From Deinandra increscens subsp. villosa (Eukaryota > Streptophyta > Magnoliopsida > Asterales > Asteraceae), in contig JBCNJP010000017.1 in the NCBI GenBank assembly GCA_039602395.1, positions 96,448,713 to 96,512,712 on the forward strand: a stretch of 64,000 nt of DNA, given 5' to 3'. A model generated the notes under the pieces. It was not told where the DNA came from, did no database searches, and saw only the letters and a program-made list of their open reading frames with translations. The position numbers were made by a program, and so were the translations under genes. Shown here piece after piece: positions 41,901-52,929 of the stretch (its first letter is position 1; each line of letters starts with the position of its first letter).

Positions 41901-43445
41901 TCATGATAGGCACACCACTTTGATTTTGTCATTCCAGGATGCCTGCTTGGTATCCTTCCTGGGCCACCTTGCCTTTTCACCTAGGTTCTGCATAGCACAC
42001 ATCAAACCACCAATGTCAACTGAAAAACAGTATTCAGATACCTTGTGATACTCCTCTTCATCGTCATCTTGGTTTACAGCATTGATCTTTGGATTTTCTG
42101 ATTTGGAATATGGCCGGGATCTATACTGCTTCCCGGGGGATTCCGACTTTTTACTGTTAGAATCATACTTGGGGACGTCCAGTCTATCATCCTCCAAACG
42201 GATGAACCTCAAGGCTCTGCTTCGAACTTCATCAAGGTTCCTGCAAGGAGTCATAACAAGATCATCATAAAATCGGGAATCCCTACTGAGTCCCATCTTG
42301 AAAGCTTCGACTGCCGCTGTCATATCCAGGTTGGGAATCTCGAGAGATTCTCGTCCGAATCTGGCAATATAGTCTCTAAGTGGTTCTTCTGGCCTTTGAA
42401 CTACCCTGTACAAATCACCTGTGAGCTTCTCAAACGTCCTGACTGGTCCTGTAAGAGTCGAACCAAACCTTTGCATAGGCAAGCTTCCTTGATATCCAGA
42501 GGGATATGGTTGATTTCCATACGCTCCCTGTAATGTGCTACATGTTCCTCAGGATCCGTCGTCCCGTCATAGAGTTTCATGCTAGGTGTCTGGAAGTGCA
42601 TGGGATTCTCAACTGCTGAGATTGGCCGGGTGAACCTCGAGATCATGTGGCTCTCAAGGGGAACCTCAGGGATAGGTTTAATTATCCCTGGAACGCTTGA
42701 TATCATTTCCTTCAGCTTCTGAAGCTCCCTTGCAATGTTGGGGTGTATACCTGCATCAAAAGAGATCCTGGTGAGAAGCTGTGGGAATCGAATGAGATAA
42801 GTTACCTGGGTTGGGATTCTGGTTCAGAATCCTGGGCCCATATCCAAAGCTTGCTGGGATGCTTGGCTCCGTGGTGGCTGCTGCTTGCATGGGGATGAAG
42901 TCACCATCATACACTTCTGAGGAGCTGGTCTTGAAGATTCCTGCAGAAACAGAAGAGTTAGAGTATTGATATCCTTGGGGGTTCTGGCTTAGATTCCGAG
43001 CAGAAAAAGGATATCCTTGAGATGGCGTGGCTAGGGATCCCAACGATAGTGGAATCCAAGGATCCTTGTAGCGCGACTGCGAGGATTCTAGTAGGACAGC
43101 TCCTGAGAATCCAGCAATATTCACTGCATACCCAGCGGCCTGAGAAGTCATTGTAGGGGCCGTAGTGAAGCCTAGTGCTGATTTGTAATTGTAGCGAGCC
43201 GGATTGGTCTTTTCTTGCTGATCCATTTGACTTTTCACCTGCCTGATCAAAGTAAACAAATCATTGTTAGTAATAACAGGATCAACAGATTGAACCTGGG
43301 ATCCTGTGAAGACATGATAGTAAATTTTTCTCAGCTGCTCGTCCACTTTCTTCTGACGATCATTATTTTTCTTCTGGCTTCCTGGAGCGGAAGGAAAGGA
43401 GGAGGACGATGTAGAGGCCAAAACAGATTTTTGTGGGTTTGACAT
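41901..43445 (-). pseudogene. Tat gag, frameshifted and internally deleted
   Basis: 43445-42756 encodes the N-terminal region (MSNPQKSVLAS). The frame is lost at about 42757 by a 2-bp deletion relative to the copy at 46910, then the capsid region continues at 42706-42401 (FTRPISAVENP, YDGTTDPEEHVAHYRERM) and at 42482-41901 (FGRESLEIPNLDM, ALRFIRLEDD). About 29 residues of the capsid present in the other copy are missing near 42450. The retrotransposon gag domain is recognisable. The expected zinc knuckle is not obvious at the end. Confidence 0.85.
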
Positions 43446-43510
43446 CTTTGGGATTAGAGATTAAATAGAGCGGATGATGAATGGAATTTCTTTAGAATGA
43501 AGCACCATTT

Positions 43511-43528
43511 GCCCCACGGTGGGCGCCA
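43511..43528 (-). other. Primer binding site of the Tat element
   Basis: Minus-strand TGGCGCCCACCGTGGGGC, three bases from the 5' LTR, is the primer site typical of Tat elements. It confirms minus orientation. Confidence 0.9.
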
Positions 43529-43531
43529 AAC

Positions 43532-44172
43532 TGTTTTGGTCGAAAATTCATAAAGGAATTCTGTATTCCAAACTTAGATTGTGAGGTAGTGTGCTTAACG
43601 ATCAAATGAGCAAATAATCCAAGTTAGGATGGTGACACGATGATTTAGCGAGGAAAACTCCAGAATCCTTCGAGTTGCCTCTAAGAATCCTGGATAAAAA
43701 CCTCGGGAGCCGGCCGAATAGCCTGCCTCCTAGTCAATTTTATTGATAATCAAACGAAAGATTACAAAGGGTTGGAGGTTTGATTGATCAGAACTATGTG
43801 ATACAATGATTTGCAGTAGTAATTGAGCTAGAGAGTGCGGTGTGTGTGTTTCTACTGATCGAATCCTCGATTTAATATAAAATAAACAAGCAAACTAACT
43901 GTCCGGGATTCCCAGGATCTCTTCTTCCCACTTTCTTGACCTTTGAAGCAGAATCGACCCACTAATCCCACGTATGAGTCAGCTTAGTCCGAGTCTTTAG
44001 GAGTTAGTTGAGAGTCCGTTAGCACCTGCAAACAATTAAGCACGAGGCAAAATAGAGGTTACATATATATCGTAAATTCAGGATACCTGAACTGATAGGA
44101 TTCCCAAACTGTCTTCGGATTCCTGAGCTGCTTGAGCTTCTTGATGAGCATCCTGAAAATCAAACCTTAACA
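43532..44172 (-). repeat. 5' LTR of the Tat element
   Basis: 641 bp, about 25 differences from 33779-34420 by eye. Ends in TAACA before the duplication ACTTA. Confidence 0.9.
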
Positions 44173-44177
44173 ACTTA

Positions 44178-45203
44178 TATGTAATAAAACTTTACTATTG
44201 ATGGATGAATGAATGCAGTTTATGAGCATTTATATATTTTCTTGAACCTTACCTAGTAGTGCTTCAATTAGGCAGCTACCTGACGTGTGGCACATAAGTT
44301 TTAATTAGCTCATTTAAGCACTTAAGGATCTAACCGAGTGGTGTTTTAACCAAGATGCAACTCAGTATGTGACACGTAGGAGAAACTTAGTTCTCAATTT
44401 GGCTCAAAATATGGAAATATGGAATATGATGCGCCACCGACTCTCAAATTTACTTTCATAAAAAGAAAATGGTGTGCCAAAATTATTTAAAACATATAAT
44501 TTTTTAAACCTAAAGTGGTGCCCATTATCCTATTTTGACATTTTCGCCCTTACCATTTCTTCTAAAATGAGAACCACATAATATCATTAATTATTTTATT
44601 TATTCATTTCTTTTTTGTATACTCTCGGGACATTTAAACCTTTCAAAGTCGGTTGGGCCTACCAACACATTACAAGTTAGACACATTTTCTATATTTTTA
44701 TTGCTATTTATTTTAAAAGCCAATCCCCAATTTAACCTATCATTTTTCATTTAATTGCAATCTAATTAAGGTACATTTTTCATTTTCTATTTTTTAATTC
44801 TTCTCACAATATCAACAAAATAAACAAACTGAATAAACTAAACTAAACGTCAGTCTCCCATTCCCACACGTGAAACTCACATTGTTACCAATGTGAACCG
44901 AGAAACGGAAGAAAACAAAAAAAAAATTAATAAAATAAAAAATAAAGGAAAGGGAAGAATAAAAGAAACTTAGAACTCAGTATTCAAATGATGGAGGTGT
45001 ATGCGCGCTGTGGTGACTGGTCGTGTGTGAAAATCGCGGTGTGATGGAAGTGGGAGTGGTGGTGTGTGGTGGAAGATGAGTTTTAATGGATATATTTTTT
45101 TAAGTGCGTTAGACACGCCACATGTCGCGAAGATATGAATCAGAGGTCTTCGGGACAAGCCACTGACTTGTGGATGGTATACAGGAAAATATGACAATAA
45201 TGA
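44178..45203 (-). mobile_element. Older gag-only element, interior continued
   Basis: Resumes the element interrupted at 33778. Blocks in common order with the young copy at 18900-19500 include GCGCCA, TTAAAGTGGT, GGTTGGGCCTACC, AACACAT and a CCCACACGTGA..CTCACATTGTTACCAATGTG block matching CCCACACTTGAGTGACACATTGTCC. It breaks off at about 45203 before reaching a gag ORF or 5' LTR. Confidence 0.65.
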
Positions 45204-45228
45204 GTCACTTTCAATTCTTGGCTTCCTG

Positions 45229-45597
45229 CTAGTCACTTTCAATCCTCACAACTCCCCAGGGTGTAGGAAGCTTGATACACTGGTGATAAGTTGAAGGGAC
45301 CGCCTTCATCTCGTGAATCCATGGCCTGCCAAGAATAATATTGCAACAAGAGAGAGAATCTATAACACAAAATTTTTGCATAGAGTTTACCCCCTCTATA
45401 TATACCGGCAACCTGATATCCCCAACGGTGCTTTTAGTTTCACCGCTGAAGCCAACCAGGACTGAGGATCTTGCGACTATTTCAGTTTCTGGGATCCCCA
45501 TCTTCTTGATCACATCAAGACGAATTATGTTTACTGAGCTTCCATTATCAATCAGGATCCTGCGAACAAAATGGTTAGCAGTATATAAAGTAACCAC
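45229..45597 (-). pseudogene. Second Tat copy, protease fragment
   Basis: 122 codons open with LIDNGSSVNII and ILGRPW. It is highly similar to 41198-41600 but with many synonymous-looking changes, so it comes from a different insertion. It lies at the left edge of a reversed gag-protease block; sequence beyond about 45221 is no longer Tat. Confidence 0.8.
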
Positions 45598-46051
45598 AAG
45601 ACTATCATGATGAGGATCCTGAACATGAGAACGGTCACTCTCATCAAAGGATATGAGCTTGTCTTGAGTTAGAGTGGATGTCCGGACAGGTCTGTCACCC
45701 TGTTCAGATTTGGATTCCTTAGCATGTTTCTTGGCTGAGGAGTACGAAGTGCCGCAGATGTCTAAGCCTCCTTAGATGAAGTTGATTATTTGAGCATCCT
45801 GGGGTGGAGAAGCTGCTCTCTGAGGCACCTTGTCGGCTTCCTGAGTCTTGACCTTCTTTCTGCCTATCAATTCTTTAAGGTGCCCCTTGCTGAGTAGATA
45901 GCTAATTTCCTTTTGGAGTGCTATGCATTCATCTGTTAGGTGGCCGAAATCTTCATGGAAGGCACACCACTTGGTCTTGTCTTTCCAGGATCCCTGTTTA
46001 TCATTTTTCTAGGCCATCTTGCCTTTTCACCAAGATCCTGCATTGCACACA

Positions 46052-47211
46052 TTAGGCCACCAATGTCAACAGAAAAACAATACTTAGATACCTTAGGATA
46101 CTTCTCATCATCATCATCCTGGTCAACAACATTGACTTTGTGATTTTCTGACTTGGAGTATGGCGAGATCTATATGGCTTCCTGGGGGATTCTTCTTTTT
46201 TATTGTTGGGATCATATTTGGGAACCTCCAATCTTTGGTGGATCTTCTTGTCATCTTCCAAACGGATAAACCTCAAGGCTCTACTGCGTACTTCTTCAAG
46301 GTTCTTGCAAGGAGTCATGACAAGATCATCATAAATACGTGAATCTTTAGAGAGCCCCATTTTAAAGGCTTCTACGGCTGCTGCCATATCCAGATTAGGA
46401 ATCTCAAGAGATTCTCGTCCGAATCTGGCAATGTATTCCCTGAGAGGCTCATCTGGCTTCTGAACTATTCGGTACAGGTCACCTGTGAGCTTCTCAAAGG
46501 TTCTGCTGCAAAAAAATTGATTGTTAAATAGGTTAACCAAATGAGAAAATGACGTAATAGTGTTAGGAGGAATGCTCAGTAGCCATTTCATGGCTGGTCC
46601 TATTAAGGTTGAACCAAAGCCTTTGCATAGACAGGCTTCCTTGATATCCAGGGGAATAGGTTTGATTTTCAAGCGCTCCCTATAATGTGCTACATGCTCC
46701 TCAGGATCGTCGTCCCATCATAGAATTTCATGCTATGCGTCTGGAAGCGCTTGGGAATCTCAACTGTTGAGATTGGCCGAGTGAACCTCGAGACCCTGTA
46801 GCTCTCAAGGGGAACCTCAGGGATAGGTTTAATTATCCCTGGAACACTTGATATCATTTCCTTCAGCTTCTGAATCTCCCTTGTAATGTTGGGGTGTATA
46901 CCTGCATCAAAAGAGAGATCCTGGTGAGAAGCTGTGGGAATTAAATGAGACAAGTTACCTGGGTTGGGATTCTGGTTCAGACTCCTTGGCCCGTGTCCAA
47001 AGCTAGCTGGGATGCTTGGCTTCGTGGTTGGTGTCGTGCGCATGGGGATGAAGTCACCATCATGCACTTCTGAGGAGCCCGATCTGAAAATTCCTGCAGA
47101 AACGGAAGGGTTAGAATATTGGAATCCCCGGAAGCCTGACCTGAGGATCCCGCATAAGACGGATATTCCTGGAAGGATGTCACTGGGAATCCCAGTGAAT
47201 GAGTACTCCAT
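46052..47211 (-). pseudogene. Second Tat copy, gag fragment
   Basis: 46672-46052 encodes the capsid, including the stretch missing from the first copy (WLLSIPPNTITSFSHLVN), and 47211-46690 the N-terminal part (FDAGIHPN, SRFTRPIST). A 1-base loss near 46710 (GGATCGTCGTCC against GGATCCGTCGTCC) separates the two frames. Homology to gag ends near 47255. No 5' LTR or primer site follows; instead an integrase block in the opposite direction begins. Confidence 0.82.
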
Positions 47212-47277
47212 TGATCCTTGGACTGCGACTTTGAGAATCCTGCTTGGAGCATATCCGGGAATCTGCCAGTAGACCTA

Positions 47278-48045
47278 GCAGTCTGGAAGTTGACGGAGGG
47301 AGCCTATGTGCAAGTGAGAGAGAAAGAGGTGATATCCTTCATCAAGAGAAATATCCTCACCAGATTTTGGATTCCGGCAGAGATCATATGTGACAACGAC
47401 TCTCAGTTTATCAGCAAAATAACAATAAATTTTTGTGCAAGCTGGGGCATAAAGATGATTACTTCAACACCTGTCCACCCTCAAGCTAATGGGCAGGCAT
47501 AATCCAGCAATAAGATTATCATCAACAATCTCAAAAAGAAGTTGGGCTCCAAGAAAGGCAAGTGGGCTGAAGAGCTACCATTCGTTCTTTGGGCAGACAG
47601 GACAACACCCAAGAATGCAACATGCCAAACTCCATTCTCATTAGTATTTGCAGCTGAGGCTGTGATTCCCACAGAAATGGTGGTACCTACATCATGATCA
47701 ATTGCTAGGATCCTGAAACCAATAGCCAGAATCTGCTTCAGGATCTCGAAATAGTCGAGGAGCTCAGAGATATGGCCAGAATCCAGATGGCATCTTATCA
47801 ACAAAGTGTAGCAAAGTTTTACAACACGAATACCAGGATAAGAAGATTTTAAGTGGGAGAGTTGGTGTTAAGAAAGGAATTTCAAAACACTACCAATCCA
47901 GCCGATGGGAAATTGGCACCTAAGTAGGAAGGCCCATACTTGATAGATTCTGAAGAAGGAAAAGATGCATATCGTTTGGTGAATATGGAAGGAAAACCTC
48001 TGCCAAGAGCCTGGAATGCCATCCATCTCAAGGTTTACTTTATGT
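47278..48045 (+). pseudogene. Second Tat copy, integrase C-terminal part, forward strand
   Basis: Plus-strand frame from about 47290 reads YVQVREKEVISFIKRN, ICDNDSQFIS and HPQANGQA, then TAA replaces the catalytic Glu codon (47500-47502); reading on gives SSNKIIINNLKKKLG as in the first copy. The rest decays through further breaks to about 48045. Its direction is opposite to the adjoining gag-protease block, so the two cannot have been transcribed together. Confidence 0.82.
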
Positions 48046-49893
48046 GAGAATCCCATTGGAATCTCGAGGATCCTCACCACCAAAATACTACAAGGTATGT
48101 ATACTGATCTGATTTCAATATTATTCTTATTATTTTCATCACATGATACTGACTTAGGCATCGGAGTGGTGTTAGCTAAGCTAACACCCACCCCTTACCA
48201 AGCATTGAGTGTTTTGCAAATTTTGAGAATCCTAAGTATTTTGGGTATATCCCCAGTTAGAGGCTGGCCACCTCTCCTACATTTAAGGTATCCTGCATAC
48301 CTTCTGAGGTTTGAGAGGCTGACTCCTCTCCTACGTTTGGGTAATCGCCAGTAGCGCACGACCCTCTCCAGGAGCGCACGTTGTCTGTTTTGGTCAAAAA
48401 TTAACAAAGGAATCTCGTATTCCAAACTTAGAATGTGAGGTAGTGTGCTTGTCAATATGCTCGAAATGTAAAGTTGAACATAAGGATTTAACGAGGGAAA
48501 ATCCAGAATCCTTCGAGTTTCCTCTAGGAATCTTGGAAAAAAATCTCGGGAGCCGGCCTGCAGAGCCTGCTGCCTAGCAATTTTATTGATAGAAAATAAA
48601 GGATTACAAGTAATTGCAAGGCTTGATCGACGAGAATAAGTGTTACAGTGTTTATCTATCAGCTAGTGTGAGTATGAGAGCTTGTGTGTGTTCTTAAGTC
48701 GATCAAAGCCTGCTTAAATAGCTGAAATACAATTAAGAAACTTTCCTATTTTTTAGGGATTTTGCCCACTAAGTCAAAATGGACGTTATGGGCCACTTAG
48801 TCCACGTTCTTTAGTCTTTGACCGAGTCTTTAGGGTTGTTTTACACGTTTTCTTTACCTGCAAGCAAATATAAATGAGGAAAAACATAGCGGTTAGTCGA
48901 TAACTGTATTCAGGATGCCCGAGCCTGTCAGGATTCTCAACCCGTTTGAGGATACCGGACCACTGGAGCTTCCGCCAAGGATCCCGAAATATCAGCCCAA
49001 ACATTGTCCACCAATATGCTCAAGATGGCCGGACTAGTCCATCTTATGGATGGATGATAATCTTATCATTGTAGGCTGCTGGGTGGATTCTCATGGTTTT
49101 TAACACAGATGTGTTAACTAAGGTTCTGACATCTTCGTGTCACTCAAGATGGCTTGGTCCCAAGTATATAAGGGCTTGTCCCCAGTATTGGCTTAGCCCC
49201 AAATGAATACGGGCTTGTCCACAGATTTGGCTAATTCCCAAGTATCCCGGGTTTATTCCCAGTATATTTCTAAGTTTGTTATCCTATATACATAAAACTT
49301 CCTTTGGCCATTGGCCAGGATCCTGTTAAACTCTTTTCAGGATCCCAAAGCAGGATGCCGAGATGAATCAGCGAAATAGTTTGTCAGGATTCCTGTCAGG
49401 ATCCTGAATGAGACAAAGAAAGAAGTAGCAATTTGAATTAAGGAATCAACTAAGGTAAAACTTGAAGGTCAGGTGACTTATGTTTTTATCACTTGATTTG
49501 GGACTTTGACCTATTCGATTGTTAAATCTTAAATGATTTTCAAATATGCATGTATTTTCTAATATTCTTAACAAAATTTAATAACAATTTCTATATGCAA
49601 AATCTTAACTCAAAAACACAACATATATAGCCAAAAGATAGTTATATTATTAAACATACGGAAACGGGTTTGAGCTCCCCAAGGTTCGTCCTGAAAAACT
49701 CAGGATCCCTCCAGTTGGGAAGCTCAGAGGTCAAAAGTTCTTAGGAATCTTGGTTTCGTCTTGTAAAATAGAAGATCCCACCACTATGATCCCTACCATT
49801 GTCCGTTGCTGTTTGTTACTTGTTTTTTACAGGAACCACAAAAAAAAATTGTTTCACAACCACCATTCAAACATAAAAACCTAAAAAATGGGC
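48046..49893 (+). repeat. Second Tat copy, 3' tail (interrupted)
   Basis: Aligns in reverse complement with 36400-37740 of the first Tat element: GTGTTAGCTAAGCTAACACC near 48168, TTAGAGGCTG, GGGCTTGTCC/TTGGCTTAGCCCC units at 49160-49250, and GGATCCTG-type palindromes at 49320-49410. It is split by the solo LTR 48386-49003. Confidence 0.75.
48386..49003 (-). repeat. Solo LTR of a Tat-type element
   Basis: 618 bp, TGTTTTGGTC to CCCAAACA, flanked by the perfect 5-bp duplication TTGTC (48381-48385 and 49004-49008). Removing it restores continuity of the Tat tail (CGCACGTTGTC/CACCAATATGC), so it is a separate insertion reduced by LTR-LTR recombination. It is related to, but clearly diverged from, the LTRs at 33779, 43532 and 51834; orientation is that of 33779. 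Confidence 0.9.
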
Positions 49894-51578
49894 TCAGACC
49901 GTTGCATTATCTTCGTCGGCCATTTCCTTCCCGTCCTTCTCCGACTTCTCAACCTCCTCAGGTTTCTTACCCTCGCCAAGCTCTAGCACATAAGCCCGAG
50001 TCACCGCCACCGAGGATTCCAGAATCATCTTCGAGGAGCAGCCATCTATCCCATCCTTCCCAATTCCAGCCACATCACCATAACCCCCCCCCCCCCAACG
50101 ATTCCAAAATAGCTTTCCAGCCCGCAACATCCCAGCCAGGCACCTTGAATCCAGCCTCTTCATCCTCACCCGCCATTTAGATTTTATAATCCAGGACGCT
50201 TTGGGCAGCAACGAGTTTGCCTATTTCAGCATCCGCGGCCATCTTGGCTTCAAATGCCAGGAGCTACTCGGTGAGCTTGTGCTCATAGTACCGGTTCTTG
50301 CCCCTGGCAATCTCAGCTTGTATTTGGATCCTTTCCTCGGCCTCAGCCGGCTTCTTCTCCATGTCCATGGCCTGGGTGCTGAGCTTCTCAATGCCCTGCA
50401 CAAGAAAACGAGGATCTTGATCAGTGGCTGCGACAGGTATAAAACTAATATATGTATTTGTTGAGCTTCTTACCAGGTTGACCATAATCTGCATCGAGAG
50501 AACCTTGTTGCTCACTTCGGAAGGAGCTAGGCCTTCAAAGGTTTCCAGGTACACGGTGGCTTCAGTGGTCTTCTGCTTCTTGGAAGACGAGGCCTTAGGC
50601 CGGCTGACAAGTGGCTTGGAGGTGGCAGGTTGCTCCATTTTCTCTTTCTTAACCTTGAGGAGGTTATCAAGGTCCTTTAGGGAGAATGAGGAGCTGGACT
50701 TGGGGGCTGCAATAAAATCAGATCATTGGTGTTGAGATGCTCAAATAAACATGCAGTTCAGGATCCTATGAAAACTTACCAGACATCTCAGGAATGTGTT
50801 CGGCTGAGTAGCTGTGTTCGCTGGCAGTTGCTTCAAGGATCAACGCTCTTTCAGTGGCGGGAATCTAGTATAATGCTTCAAGCTTCATGGGATCGGGGTG
50901 CGTCTTGATGAGATTCTCAAACTTGGGTACTGCAAAAATTATTATGGAAGTTAAACACAAATTAAGGATTTTGTGATGAAAAGGAAATCAATATCCTACC
51001 CTTATCAACTTACTTCAATGGCAACTTTGTACCCCCTGGAATCGAGTCACGCTTCACAAAAAAGAAACGCTTCTTCCAATCATGATGATTATGGGAAGCT
51101 CGGGGAATTAGCTGAGAAGTGGAGGTGCGAGCTTTCAAGACGAAATGCCTGCAGCCGTGGGTTCTGAGTTGGTAGGCTTCACAAATTTCAGGAGTCCCGA
51201 TCTCCAGGTTCCGGGTTTTGTTAAGTTAGTCAAGAGAGTACAAAATCCGCCAAACCATTGTCATGGTGCAAAACTAAGCCCGGTGGTCTTGAAGAACTGA
51301 GTGACAAGCTCATGGAAGGGGAATGTCATGCCAAGCAAAAAATGATAATACATGAAGCAAACCCAGGTGGTGGAGGTGAAATCAGACTTAACTCAAGAAT
51401 CGAAAGGACGAAAAACGATACCCAGAGGAAAGATGTCGGAATTTCTCAAATCGTGGATATCGCCATCATCGAATGTGCATTTTTCTTCTTCTCCGGGCCT
51501 GATATACCCTTGATCGTGAAAATCGTCGATCACCAGAGTGTTTAACGAAGAGGGCGCTCGAGTATTTTTCTTGGCCAT
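49894..51578 (-). pseudogene. Antisense additional gene of the second Tat copy
   Basis: Homologue of 34689-36378 in the same relation to its element (opposite strand). First exon 51578-51393 (MAKKNTRAPSS, DDFHDQGYIRPGEE); a basic exon from 50638 (SRPKASSSKKQK, VYLETFEGLAPSE); an intron of about 78 nt at 50396-50473 (GTAAGAAG...TTGTGCAG) at the same position as in the first copy; and an acidic end near 49894 (MADEDNATV). Middle exons are degenerate. A run of 12 C near 50086 marks a slippage site. Confidence 0.7.
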
Positions 51579-51833
51579 GGCCGAAAAATCAGAAGGAAAA
51601 CGGAGAAGAAAGGTGATTAGAACTGACCTGGATTATCGGAGAAGCTCGAGAGGTTTTCCGGAGGAAGATGAAGATAAACGATTTTGGAATCTCGTATTTA
51701 AAGAAAAAGCAATGATGCAAGTCCCATCTCTTGGAAGCCGTAAAAAACATCACATCTCAACAGATTTTAACGTGATGATGCCGTGAAATCAACATCTTTT
51801 GAATCTCGACAGCTGTTGAGCTTAAGGGGCAAT

Positions 51834-52475
51834 TGTTAGGGGTCTATTTTCAGGATGCTAACAGGAAGCTCAGATGGTTCAGGAATCCTAGTACAGTCTG
51901 GGAATCCCACTTGTCTAGGTATCCTGATTTATTTATATTTGACTAACCCTTATAATTGTCACGTGTTTATTTGACCCAGGTACCGTTGAGTCATCGACTA
52001 CCTACGAAATACAAGCTTTAGCTATCAAAGAACGTGGACTAAGTGGACGAGTGAAGCTCTAAAGGTCAAGTTAGTTGGAGGATTGGATCCTAGGAATCCC
52101 TGAATGTTTTTTATTCATGTATTCGTTATATAATCGAGGACTCGATCGGTTTAGAAACACACAACACCTGCACACTCTAGCTCTGATAGTACCCAATCAT
52201 TGTAACACTTAGCACTGATCGATCAATCCTCCAAAAACATTGTAATTTTCAGTTTCTCATTAATAATATCGTGAGGAAGCAGGCTCTTCAGGCCGGCTCC
52301 CGAGGTTTTTTGCCAGGATTCCTAGAGACGACTCGAAGGATTCTGGATTTTCCCTCGTTACTTCCTTGTGTTAATTTCTACATTTTAAGCATATTGTCAT
52401 TCTAATCCAAAAGCACACTGCCTCACATTCTATGTTTGGAATACGAAATCACTTTGTTGATTTTTGACCAAAACA
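51834..52475 (+). repeat. 3' LTR of the second Tat copy
   Basis: 642 bp, TGTTAGGGGTC to GACCAAAACA, preceded by the purine tract TAAGGGGCAAT (51823-51833). Orientation is plus, matching the integrase block. No partner 5' LTR of this copy exists in the window. Confidence 0.88.
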
Positions 52476-52929
52476 AGATTGTTATACGAAAGTAGAAAAG
52501 GCCCCCTCTCAGGCAACTGAATCATATGTTCCTCTCGTTGTTCACTAGTAGAGATGAATCCTATCCTAAGGGGACCGTCTATGAGGACCATGTAGGACCT
52601 TATGGTCAAAAGTGTCATTACGCTCAGATATATTTTCATGAAAAAGCAAGGGAATAACCCACACACCAGATTATATTATTGAATAAAAATCTTTTATAAG
52701 AAGTAATGGTCCATTTCCTTCCACGCACTGCTCCCAAACCAATACCTCTAAACTTCCCATGCACGAATCACATGTTATTTACATAGACATAAAAACATGA
52801 ATGCGCCACTTTCCATGGGATGTGAATCATTGTCAATGACGTGTGCTGAGGTGTACTTAAAATATGACAATATTTTTCAAACCTATTTTAGTAGTTGTAA
52901 GCTTTTATATTTATAAAACCTGATTTTCT
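52476..52929. other. Spacer
   Basis: No gene or terminal repeat recognised. It follows the second Tat copy without an identifiable target duplication partner. Confidence 0.5.

Larger units (their letters stand above)
33779..44172 (-). mobile_element. Decayed Ty3/gypsy element, Tat lineage
   Basis: LTRs of 642 and 641 bp (TGTTTTGGTC...TAACA as read on the plus strand), flanked by ACTAA (33774-33778) and ACTTA (44173-44177), a 5-bp duplication with one change. Primer site and gene order (gag, protease, RT, RNase H, second RNase H, integrase on the minus strand) show minus orientation. About 25 LTR differences by eye (near 4%) and many frame breaks make it much older than the Tekay or gag-only elements. 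A long 3' tail holds a gene on the opposite strand, as known for Tat elements. It sits inside the older gag-only element. Confidence 0.92.
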
